DNA of 36,853 bases. It comes from Sphingomonas hengshuiensis. Its GTDB lineage: Bacteria > Pseudomonadota > Alphaproteobacteria > Sphingomonadales > Sphingomonadaceae. The translations under genes were made by a program, and so were the position numbers. The stretch covers positions 1 through 36,853 of the forward strand of contig NZ_CP010837.1 in NCBI RefSeq assembly GCF_000935025.1, read 5' to 3'. A model generated the notes under the pieces. It was not told the DNA's origin. It saw only the letters and a program-made list of their open reading frames with translations, and ran no database searches. This document shows, piece after piece, positions 26,025-32,505 of this stretch. The first letter of the stretch is position 1. Each line of letters opens with the position of its first letter.

Positions 26025-26137
26025 TTGAACCAAAGTCCAACACCGGGTATGAAGAAGAGCTTCGGAAGCTCTTGATCGACGTTTGGCGACGTCGCTCCAA
26101 AACCTGGGATGCCCGGCCTCGTGCCGGGCTTTCCTTT
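26025..26137 (+). ncRNA. Candidate small antisense RNA with promoter and terminator
   Basis: TTGAAC (26025-26030) and TATGAA (26048-26053) are separated by 17 bp, giving a plausible sigma-70 promoter that would start RNA near 26060. Downstream are a hairpin CGACGT-TTGGCG-ACGTCG (26077-26094) and GCCCGGC-CTCGT-GCCGGGC (26111-26129) followed by TTTCCTTT. A perfect AAGAGCTT-CGG-AAGCTCTT palindrome (26054-26072) straddles the expected start and could be an operator. The roughly 78-nt RNA would run opposite to the leader of the HTH gene, as copy-control antisense RNAs do. Confidence 0.4.
26111..26137 (+). terminator. Intrinsic terminator
   Basis: A perfect 7-bp GC stem with a 5-base loop is followed by eight bases containing six T on the plus strand. 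No plus-strand protein gene precedes it, which supports the small-RNA reading. Confidence 0.6.
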
Positions 26138-26260
26138 ATGTGATCACAGCCGCTTCCCATCCAAATGCCGGCCCGTGCGGCCGGCGCATCCCAAATGCCG
26201 GCGCACATTGCCTGCGCCATGAATTTCGCAGTTAAAATCCTACAAGGGAAGCGTCTTTGG

Positions 26261-26372
26261 TTCGTGCTTTCGAGTATGAAATGCCAAAAAAGTTCGTGCT
26301 TTCGAGTATAAATGCGCCAACAGACTCGTGCTTTCGAGTATCAATTCGCCGCCCGATTCGTGCTTTCGAGTA
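26261..26372 (+). repeat. Four RepA-binding iterons with exact 32-bp spacing
   Basis: The 16-mer TTCGTGCTTTCGAGTA occurs at 26261, 26293, 26325 (first base C) and 26357. Each start is exactly 32 bp from the next, three helical turns, so bound RepA molecules would line up on one face. The spacers share a loose AAT-CGCC pattern. The last unit is 12 bp from the repA stop. Two more copies flank the repA control region. Confidence 0.93.
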
Positions 26373-26384
26373 GGAATTAAGCCT

Positions 26385-27320
26385 CTACTGCGCCGGGTCG
26401 GCACCCGATTCGGACTCGGCAGCCAGTTCGGGGGCGCGGCGCGAAATCACCACGCGCAGCGGGTGCGACTTGCGGCCCCGGCGCACCGGCGCGGCGTCGG
26501 CCGCCACGTCCTCCGCCACTTCGACGAGTGCGAGATGATAGTCGGGGATCGCGTCGGCTGCCGCTATGTGATTGAGCGCGGCGCGGAAATTGGGGAGCGG
26601 GTTCTGATACCCCACTTGCAGCCGGAACATCGCCAGGTCGATTTCGAGGCTGTCCGCCTCGCAGGTCGAGCGCGCCACTTCATAGATGCGCCGCTCGATC
26701 GGGCCGAGCTGGAAATAGGCATGGGCATAGTTGAGCACCTGGCGATCGCGCAGGATCGCGCGGAACAGCCAGTCGCACAGCCGGACCTTGACCGCCTTCA
26801 GCCGCCGCTCGCCGCTGCGCGTCCTGGTATAATGGAGCCGCGCCTCGGACAGCCATGAGAAAAAGCCTTCCTCGCCTTCGCCGCCCGCCTCGATATTGGT
26901 CTTGATCTGCGTCCCCTGGAGCCGCTCGAGCGCTTCGGACAGCCGGGCATAAGACCGCGCCGAATGGTTGCTGCCGGTGACCGAGAATAGATCATGCGCA
27001 GTGAACACGAAATCCTGGCCGACGGCCTCGCCCGCCTCGATCTTCGACGCCATCAGACTGGCGATATAGAGCACGATTTCCTTGTCGTAGATCGTCGCGA
27101 CCCCGGTGGCCGAGGGGCGGACCTCGATCGAGACCTTGTCGCTCTGATAGGCCAGCGGCTTCATCCAGGCATTCTTGGCGAGCGCGAAGAAGGGAAAGGC
27201 CATCAGCGAGCGTTCGCCGCGGATCTCGCCCTGCAACGGGCTGTCGAGCAGGAACAGGTCGCGCTGGGGCGCCGTCGCGGACTTGGCCGGCTTGGCGCGC
27301 GGGGCAGGGGGCTGGGTCAT
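26385..27320 (-). CDS. repA: Plasmid replication initiator, RPA family
   Basis: The 311-residue protein belongs to the replication initiator protein A family: SLMAFPFFALAKNAWMKPLAYQ, then IYDKEIVLYIASLM and TAHDLFSVTGSN, followed by a second winged-helix region (YFQLGPIERRIYEVARSTCE). It should bind the iterons and open the origin. ATG 27320 is chosen over a TTG at 27326 because an AGGA lies 8 bases upstream. That ribosome-binding site is embedded in an inverted iteron copy (27325-27346), which suggests RepA represses its own synthesis. Confidence 0.94.
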   Translation of the reverse strand: MTQPPAPRAKPAKSATAPQRDLFLLDSPLQGEIRGERSLMAFPFFALAKNAWMKPLAYQSDKVSIEVRPSATGVATIYDKEIVLYIASLMASKIEAGEAVGQDFVFTAHDLFSVTGSNHSARSYARLSEALERLQGTQIKTNIEAGGEGEEGFFSWLSEARLHYTRTRSGERRLKAVKVRLCDWLFRAILRDRQVLNYAHAYFQLGPIERRIYEVARSTCEADSLEIDLAMFRLQVGYQNPLPNFRAALNHIAAADAIPDYHLALVEVAEDVAADAAPVRRGRKSHPLRVVISRRAPELAAESESGADPAQ

Positions 27321-27324
27321 CGGC

Positions 27325-27423
27325 AATTCCTACTCGAAAGCACGAAGCGTTGCACCCATGGGCGCAACGACGCCGGGGAAAGCGCTGTTCCCGCGCTCGA
27401 GTTCGTGCTTTCGAGTAGGAATT
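27325..27423. promoter_or_regulatory. repA control region: 22-bp inverted iteron pair
   Basis: A 22-bp sequence containing the iteron plus GGAATT lies inverted at 27325-27346 and direct at 27402-27423, separated by 55 bp. The left copy covers the repA ribosome-binding site. Iteron plasmids commonly use such inverted operator copies for RepA dimers that repress repA, while direct iterons bind monomers at the origin. The promoter itself should lie in the 55-bp interval. Confidence 0.8.
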
Positions 27424-27441
27424 CGCCGCAGCCCCGAAACG

Positions 27442-27488
27442 GGTCGGCGGAGACCCTGTCGGCGTGTCGAGCTGTCTACAGATCGACA
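27442..27488 (+). repeat. Octamer row next to the resolvase 3' end
   Basis: Units TGTCGGCG, TGTCGAGC, TGTCTACA and GATCGACA are in phase from 27457, with an isolated GGTCGGCG at 27442. The row overlaps the last codons of the resolvase gene and resembles the row inside parA. Confidence 0.6.
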
Positions 27489-28048
27489 CGGGCGCGATGC
27501 GCGCGCAGCACGCGCTGCACCGTCGATCGCGAGACGCGGAACAGGCTGGCGAGTTGCGACGGCGATCCCTCGCCCGCCTCGGCCCGCGCGATGATCTCGG
27601 CGCGCTGCTGCGCGGTCAGGCTGGGGCGGCGGCCCAGATGGCGCCCGGCGGCGCGGGCATGCGCCAGCCCGTTCAGCGTCCGCTCGCGGATCATCGCGCG
27701 TTCGAACTCGGCAAAGGCGCCCAGCGTCTGGAGCATCAGCCGCCCCGCCGGGGTGGTCGTGTCGATCGCCTCGGTCAGCGAGCGGAACGCCGCGCCCGCC
27801 GCCGCGACCGCCTCCAGCGTGAACAACAGGTCGCGCAGCGAGCGCGACAGCCGGTCGAGCTTCCACACCACCAGCACGTCGCCCGGTTGCAGCGCGACAA
27901 GCGCGCGGGCCAGTTCGGGCCGGTCGGCCTTGCCCCCCGACGCCTCTTCGCGGAACACCCGCCCACACCCCGCCGCATCCAGCGCGGCAAGCTGTGCCCC
28001 CAAATCCTGATGATCCCCGCGCGAGACGCGCGCATAGCCGATCTGCAT
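27476..28048 (-). CDS. Serine recombinase / resolvase
   Basis: The 190-residue small serine recombinase begins MQIGYARVSRGDHQDLGAQLAAL, with the nucleophile Ser9. It has the family segments DVLVVWKLDRLSRSLRDLL and GRLMLQTLGAFAEFERAMIRERT, and a C-terminal HTH (SPSQLASLFRVSRSTVQRVL). It probably resolves plasmid multimers or moves an element. ATG 28048 is chosen because the fold begins there. A CATAAT box ends only 7 bases upstream with TTGCGC 17 bp before it, so the message may be leaderless. A dyad like a crossover site lies 67 bp upstream. Confidence 0.92.
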   Translation of the reverse strand: MQIGYARVSRGDHQDLGAQLAALDAAGCGRVFREEASGGKADRPELARALVALQPGDVLVVWKLDRLSRSLRDLLFTLEAVAAAGAAFRSLTEAIDTTTPAGRLMLQTLGAFAEFERAMIRERTLNGLAHARAAGRHLGRRPSLTAQQRAEIIARAEAGEGSPSQLASLFRVSRSTVQRVLRAHRARVDL

Positions 28049-28067
28049 GGCGACGATTATGACACGG

Positions 28068-28138
28068 GGTTTTGACACGCGCAAAGCATTGGGAATGCGT
28101 GGGGGGCGGCGGGGTGTCACAACCGACCGGTTTTGACG
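28068..28138. promoter_or_regulatory. Candidate resolvase recombination site, copy 1
   Basis: A 24-bp imperfect dyad, TGTCACAACC-N4-GGTTTTGACG (28115-28138), lies upstream of the resolvase gene. A further half-site GGTTTTGACA lies at 28068-28077. A core dyad with extra half-sites nearby is the layout of a resolvase res site. A second copy of the dyad is found at 30597-30619. Confidence 0.55.
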
Positions 28139-28173
28139 CAAACGGTCTGCCATAAAAGGTTACTATTTTCCGC

Positions 28174-28201
28174 TTGACTGCCATATTTGCGGCTTTATAT
28201 T
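28174..28201 (+). promoter_or_regulatory. Sigma-70-like promoter of the accessory cassette
   Basis: TTGACT (28174-28179) and TATATT (28196-28201) are 16 bp apart, both one base from consensus, and lie 25 bases before the first cassette gene. This is the clearest promoter in the window. Confidence 0.6.
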
Positions 28202-28226
28202 AAGTGCATCAGCAAGGAAGCTCGCT

Positions 28227-28511
28227 ATGCACCCCTCGTCAAACATCCACCTCCGCTATCCCCTTTCCCGACATGCGCTGCTGCGCATGCAGCAGCGTTC
28301 GATACCACAGCATGTCGTCGCCTTCCTGACGGAACTGACCGATCCGGTCGACGCGGGCGGCAGCTGTACCCTTCACCGTTTCGACAAGGATAGCTGGGCC
28401 GAGGCTCGCCGCCTTCTCGGCGGCCATGCCCCCCGGCTCGACCGCTACCGCAACGCTTACGTCGTCCTCGCACCCAACGGCTTGGTCATCACCGCCGCCC
28501 GTCTGCACTGA
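28227..28511 (+). CDS. Small DUF4258-like protein
   Basis: The 94-residue basic protein contains SRHALLRMQQRSIPQHVVAFL, the H-x-x-x-R-M-x-x-R-x-I pattern of DUF4258-type proteins, some of which resemble toxin folds. It ends VLAPNGLVITAARLH. Function is unknown. An AAGGA lies 8 bases before the ATG. It opens a three-gene plus-strand cassette; the next gene probably starts 17 bases after its stop. Confidence 0.65.
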   Translation: MHPSSNIHLRYPLSRHALLRMQQRSIPQHVVAFLTELTDPVDAGGSCTLHRFDKDSWAEARRLLGGHAPRLDRYRNAYVVLAPNGLVITAARLH

Positions 28512-28528
28512 TCAATCGGAGAAGTCCT

Positions 28529-29704
28529 ATTTCCATCCATCTCACCCGCATCCAGCGCACCAACTCGGCGACCGGGTTCACCGAGCGCCCTTGGCGCCAG
28601 CGCGATCGTATGTTCGTTCTCGGTGATCCGGCTCACGGTTCGCAGCGCCACCACAAAGAGAACGCTGTTTTCGTCTCCAGCTACCTTGAAGCCCTGGAAC
28701 TGGTGCGGAAGGGCTTCGCCATCCGCATGTCTGATGGTCGATCAGCTCCCAGTCTCGTCGCGCCGGGCTCGCTTGAGTTTATCGACGAGCCCGTGAACCG
28801 GCTCGACGACCTGTGGGCTTACACCATGCCTGAGCCGCCCTTCTCACTGGAGGCGGTCATGGTCGAATTGAAGCAGCACCTGCGCTCGCAAGCCGCGGAT
28901 TTAGGCCTAATCGCCAGCGCCGACGCAGCGAGCGCATTCATCGGCTTTCCATTCGATCCCGTCGACGATGGCGAGAGCAGCGAAGCGCTGGAGCGCATCG
29001 ACTTATCGCGGTTCAACATGACGCGCATCGTCACCGCCGCCTATCATAGCGCGTTCCGCCCGACCGCCGAGAGCCAATCGATCTCGGAGGACGACGTCGA
29101 CGAGCTGGAGCAGATCATGGTCGGCTCACTCGCTCGGTTCAGCCGTCGGCACAGCTCGCCGCTCGACCGCGAAGGAAGCGCGCTCCAGCGGACGATCCTT
29201 TCGGCATATTACAGGTGGCAGATCGCTGACGGCTGCTTCCTCGCATGCGAGGCGTCGGACGGAAAGGACGGCGCAATCGATCAAAGCGTGACCGAGGCAG
29301 TGGCTGCCCTCACCGGTATGCCGGCGACCGCCGTACGCAACACGCTCAGCCGCGATGGCCTGAGCCTGGTCAGGTCGAAACTCGACCTGCCGGCGCTGAC
29401 AGACTGGGTCGTGACCCGCCGCAACTTCGCGCCTCTACGTGAAGAGGAGACATACGAAGGGCGGTGGGCTTGGAGGATAGCTAACGATCTTCATGATCAG
29501 CCGGGACCCAAAGGGTTCGCGATCGCCCGTTCCCGGATTGGCGACCCTTCGCCCGACCTCAACGAGGCAGAACCCGCTATCGTGAAGCGTCGCGCTACTG
29601 ATGAGATGCCGACCGCACCCGAACTGCGACGCTACGCCGTGGCGCTGCACGTCTCCCCCGACTCCCTGTTCGCAGCTTTTCAGACCCTTGGCAGTCGGCG
29701 CTGA
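28529..29704 (+). CDS. Unknown protein of the accessory cassette, possible ATT start
   Basis: The conventional ATG is at 28610 (364 residues), but the frame is open and protein-like upstream (SIHLTRIQRTNSATGFTERPW). A strong GGAGAAG lies 7 bases before an in-frame ATT at 28529, and no ATG, GTG or TTG is available there. I therefore give the longer 391-residue form as the more likely product. The protein is soluble and acidic in the middle, with LVRKGFAIRMSDG near the N-terminus and an Arg-rich stretch near the end. I recognise no domain. It lies between the DUF4258-like and glycosylase-like genes and is surely co-transcribed with them. Confidence 0.6.
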   Translation: MSIHLTRIQRTNSATGFTERPWRQRDRMFVLGDPAHGSQRHHKENAVFVSSYLEALELVRKGFAIRMSDGRSAPSLVAPGSLEFIDEPVNRLDDLWAYTMPEPPFSLEAVMVELKQHLRSQAADLGLIASADAASAFIGFPFDPVDDGESSEALERIDLSRFNMTRIVTAAYHSAFRPTAESQSISEDDVDELEQIMVGSLARFSRRHSSPLDREGSALQRTILSAYYRWQIADGCFLACEASDGKDGAIDQSVTEAVAALTGMPATAVRNTLSRDGLSLVRSKLDLPALTDWVVTRRNFAPLREEETYEGRWAWRIANDLHDQPGPKGFAIARSRIGDPSPDLNEAEPAIVKRRATDEMPTAPELRRYAVALHVSPDSLFAAFQTLGSRR

Positions 29705-29744
29705 TCTGCGTCGGGTCCACAACTCTAAATCCACGAAGGAAGCT

Positions 29745-30530
29745 ATGGCCCAGTCTCTTTTCCCGCGTTTTGCCGCTACCGTCCGCGATCTCACCGATGT
29801 CGAAGTCTCCGACCCGCGGACTGCGGATAAGCTCGCTTTGGCGCACGCCGATGCAGGCGGCCGGACCGTCTCGATGGTCTACGCTCCATTCGACCATATG
29901 AACCCGACAGCGCGCATCGCCATTGTCGGCCTGACGCCGGGCCTTCAACAAGCCCGGAACGCGCTTTCGGCTGCACGGGCCGCCCTGCGTCGTGGCGCAA
30001 GCGTGATTGACGCAGCTGCGGAAGCGAAGGTGTTTGCCAGCTTTTCGGGTCCGATGCGCGCCAACCTAGTCGCCATGCTCGATCAGATCGGTGTCGCACG
30101 GCATCTCGAGCTTGCGTCCACCGCATTGCTCTGGAGCGAGCGCGCAGACCTCGTCCATTTCACCTCGGCGCTGCGCTACCCGGTCTTTGTCGATGGCGAA
30201 AACTGGTCCGGGCAGCCTGACGCGCTTCGCATCCCGTCTATGCGGGATTGGCTGCTGACCTACCTGGGCGAGGAACTGCGCTCCTTGCGCGGCGCGCTCC
30301 TGGTGCCGTTAGGGCCGAAGGTGAGCGCCATGCTGGATTATCTGGCCAATCAGGGCATTGTCGATCGCTCGACCATTCTCGACGGTCTTCCCCATCCGAG
30401 CGGGGCGAATGCCGAGCGCATCGCCTACTTCCTTGGTCAGAAGCCCCGCGATCGGCTTTCGGCGAAAACGAACCCGACGCGCCTAGATGCTGCTCGTGCG
30501 TCACTCGAGGCAAAGCTCAAGGCCGCGTAA
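29745..30530 (+). CDS. Uracil-DNA glycosylase superfamily-like protein
   Basis: The 261-residue protein has two short motifs placed as in the UDG superfamily: IAIVGLTPGLQQA (about residues 53-65, motif A position) and LDGLPHPSGANAERI (motif B position), with a core strand ALLVPLGPKVSAML between them. It is longer than standard bacterial UDGs, and the usual catalytic Asp/Asn of motif A is not obvious. It could be a diverged glycosylase or a DNA-binding relative. An AAGGA lies 5 bases before the ATG. It is the last gene of the cassette, ending about 65 bp before the second resolvase-like dyad. Confidence 0.6.
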   Translation: MAQSLFPRFAATVRDLTDVEVSDPRTADKLALAHADAGGRTVSMVYAPFDHMNPTARIAIVGLTPGLQQARNALSAARAALRRGASVIDAAAEAKVFASFSGPMRANLVAMLDQIGVARHLELASTALLWSERADLVHFTSALRYPVFVDGENWSGQPDALRIPSMRDWLLTYLGEELRSLRGALLVPLGPKVSAMLDYLANQGIVDRSTILDGLPHPSGANAERIAYFLGQKPRDRLSAKTNPTRLDAARASLEAKLKAA

Positions 30531-30596
30531 CGGACGAATGGCTGGAGCCTTCGACCTTTGCCCAGAATGTCAGTTCGACCGCTCGACCCGCGGCGG

Positions 30597-30619
30597 TGTC
30601 ACAACCAGCGGTTTTGACG
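30597..30619. promoter_or_regulatory. Candidate resolvase recombination site, copy 2
   Basis: TGTCACAACC-N3-GGTTTTGACG repeats the arms of the dyad at 28115-28138 in the same orientation, with a centre one base shorter. Short flanking identity (GCGG before, C after) is also shared. Together the two copies bracket about 2.5 kb carrying the three-gene cassette. Confidence 0.55.
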
Positions 30620-30625
30620 CTGGGC

Positions 30626-30958
30626 CTATCCCGCGAGCAGCCGCCGCTCGAGCAATGCCTGGAAGTCCCGCCGGCCATCGGCGACCAGCAACACGAACAC
30701 GCTGTCGACGATCACCCGGTACAGCAGCCGATAGGGCGGGGCGACGATCTGGCGGAAGTCGCGGATGCCCAGCGCGTCGAGCTCGGGCGGCACGCTGCCG
30801 CGATCGGGGAATTGCTCGAGGCTGTCGATCCGCGCGAGCATCGTATCGAGAAAGGCGCCGGCCTGGTCGGGCGCGCGGTGCGCCGCGATCCAGTCATGGA
30901 TGTCGGCCAGATCCGCCTCGGCGCCCGCGGTGAGATACACCGTGTAGCGCGCGGTCAT
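30626..30958 (-). CDS. ParE/RelE-family toxin
   Basis: The 110-residue protein has the ParE-type layout: YTVYLTAGAEADLADIHDWIAAH at the N-terminus, then LEQFPDRGSVPPELDALGIRDFRQIVAPPYRLLYRVI and a terminal RRDFQALLERRLL. ParE toxins inhibit gyrase and RelE toxins cleave mRNA; this sequence is closer to ParE. Its ATG overlaps the antitoxin stop by 4 bases. It would act as a plasmid-addiction module, a natural neighbour of the replication and partition genes. Confidence 0.88.
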   Translation of the reverse strand: MTARYTVYLTAGAEADLADIHDWIAAHRAPDQAGAFLDTMLARIDSLEQFPDRGSVPPELDALGIRDFRQIVAPPYRLLYRVIVDSVFVLLVADGRRDFQALLERRLLAG

Positions 30959-31248
30959 GCCTTGGGCGCACCCCCGTCCGCCGCCCGATCGGCGCGCAGC
31001 CGCTCGATCGCCGCGCGCGCCGGCGCCACGCGCCCCGCCTCGACATCGCGCGTGCCCAGCGCCAGCAGCTTGAGCAGCGCCATCGTCTCCTGCGTCGCCT
31101 CATAGCTGGCGATATCCTGGAGCACCGCCCGCGCCTCGCCATTCTGGGTGATCACCAGCGGCGCCCCGCGATCCGCCAGCCCGCGCAGCAGCGTGGCGGC
31201 ATGCGCCTTGAGATAGCTGACCGGCTTCACTTGCTCGGAATAACGCAT
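30955..31248 (-). CDS. Phd/YefM-family antitoxin
   Basis: The 97-residue protein begins MRYSEQVKPVSYLKAHAATLLRGLADRGAPLVITQNGEARAVLQD, the standard Phd/YefM N-terminal DNA-binding fold. The helical C-terminal tail should wrap the toxin. Antitoxin comes first and the genes overlap, as usual. ATG 31248 is taken because the fold starts there; a much longer in-frame extension to 31473 is not protein-like. Confidence 0.88.
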   Translation of the reverse strand: MRYSEQVKPVSYLKAHAATLLRGLADRGAPLVITQNGEARAVLQDIASYEATQETMALLKLLALGTRDVEAGRVAPARAAIERLRADRAADGGAPKA

Positions 31249-31261
31249 GGGGGGGCAGACT

Positions 31262-31292
31262 CCGGACCGAATATGGTCCGAATATAGGCCGG
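31262..31292 (-). promoter_or_regulatory. Toxin-antitoxin operator
   Basis: A dyad GGACC-GAATAT-GGTCC is followed at once by a direct repeat of CCGAATAT, all within 45 bp upstream of the antitoxin start. Overlapping repeats at this place are typical autoregulatory sites for Phd-type antitoxins. Confidence 0.5.
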
Positions 31293-31503
31293 ATGGGGGG
31301 AGGGGGCAATATTCCCGTTCCCCTGCCTGATGCCCTCTCCCCGGGGCCGCAGCGAAACAGGCCGCCTGCCAAACGCTGCCTGCTTTGACATGGCCTCTCT
31401 CTTTCACGCCACACCGCCATGACTGGCGGAATTTTTCGCCCCTGCCTAAGGGCCGTGCTTTTCCGCAGTGCACACCATGGCGCCAAGAGGGAGCAATGAA
31501 GGA

Positions 31504-32436
31504 ATGACGGATTTTAGGAAACGGATCGCCGATTCATCGATCCTCGTCGTCGGCGACGTGATGCTCGATCGCTACTGGTTCGGCGAAGTCGACCGCATTT
31601 CGCCCGAGGCACCTGTGCCCGTCGTGCATGTCCAGCGCGAGGAATATCGCCTCGGCGGCGCCGCCAACGTGGCCGCCAATGCCGCCGCGCTGGGCGCATC
31701 GGTTACGCTAATGAGCGTCGTTGGGGAGGACGAGGCGGGAGAAAAGCTCGCCAGCGTCATCCACCGCTCCGGTATCAAGGGAATATTGAAAAAGGACGAC
31801 CAGCTTTCCACTACCGTCAAATTGCGAGTCAGCGGGCGCTCACAGCAACTGCTCCGAATCGACTTCGAGAATCGTCCCGGCAATGAAGTGCTTGAGCGAA
31901 TGACCGGCGATTTCTGCGCTGTGGTCGACCAATATGACGCGGTGCTGCTGTCGGATTATGGCAAGGGTGGCCTGGGGCATGTCTCCACCATGATCGACGC
32001 GGCACGCGCAGCGGGAAAGCCGGTACTGGTGGACCCCAAGGGCCGCGACTACGCCCCCTATCGCGGCGCCACCGTCGTCACGCCCAACCGGGGCGAACTG
32101 GCACTGGTGACCGGTGCCTGGAGCAGCGAAGCGGAACTTGAACGCCTGAGCCGCACCCTGCGGGACGAACTGGACCTTGGCGCGCTGCTGGTCACCCGTT
32201 CCGAAGAAGGCATGTCGTTGTTTGACGACGCTGGGCATTTCCGGGTCGGAGCCGATGCCCGAGAAGTGTTCGACGTGACGGGTGCAGGCGACACGGTGAT
32301 CGCGACGCTTGCAACGCTGGTCGCTGCCGGCATGCCGCTGCGCGACGCGGTTCCCATCGCCAACCGGGCCGGTGGAATCGTGGTTGCCAAATTCGGTACG
32401 TCGGTGGTTGGTTATGACGATCTGTTCGGTGCTTGA
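31504..32436 (+). CDS. rfaE1: D-glycero-beta-D-manno-heptose-7-phosphate kinase
   Basis: The 310-residue PfkB-family kinase corresponds to the N-terminal domain of HldE: ILVVGDVMLDRYWFGEVDRISPEAPVPVV, then YRLGGAANVAANAAALG and the catalytic DVTGAGDTVIATLA. It phosphorylates heptose-7-phosphate at C1. The nucleotidyltransferase half is encoded separately at 34066. ATG 31504 has a GAAGGA immediately upstream, while the in-frame ATG at 31468 lacks support. It opens a heptose gene block and is divergent from the toxin-antitoxin genes. Confidence 0.93.
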   Translation: MTDFRKRIADSSILVVGDVMLDRYWFGEVDRISPEAPVPVVHVQREEYRLGGAANVAANAAALGASVTLMSVVGEDEAGEKLASVIHRSGIKGILKKDDQLSTTVKLRVSGRSQQLLRIDFENRPGNEVLERMTGDFCAVVDQYDAVLLSDYGKGGLGHVSTMIDAARAAGKPVLVDPKGRDYAPYRGATVVTPNRGELALVTGAWSSEAELERLSRTLRDELDLGALLVTRSEEGMSLFDDAGHFRVGADAREVFDVTGAGDTVIATLATLVAAGMPLRDAVPIANRAGGIVVAKFGTSVVGYDDLFGA

Positions 32437-32505
32437 CCCCTGCCGAACGGACATGCCCGCCACGACCGCGCCATCGGCTCGTCAATCCGAAATAGAGGCA
32501 ATTAC

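Larger units (their letters stand above)
25961..26384. other. Plasmid origin region
   Basis: No protein gene is supported here. From left to right it holds a plus-strand promoter-like pair (26025-26053), three hairpins ending in an intrinsic terminator (26054-26137), a palindrome TGTGATCACA near 26139-26149, a hairpin with 7-bp arms (26167-26185) flanked by two CAAATGCCGGC copies, an AT-richer stretch around 26220-26260, and four iterons (26261-26372). Iterons next to an AT-richer stretch and repA are the usual layout of an iteron-controlled origin. I did not find a good DnaA box. Confidence 0.7.

Noticed and set aside
26261..26372. Regular 16-bp repeats with 16-bp spacers as a CRISPR array
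   Set aside because: Repeats and spacers are too short, the spacers share sequence, no cas genes are near, and the location beside repA with operator copies identifies iterons.
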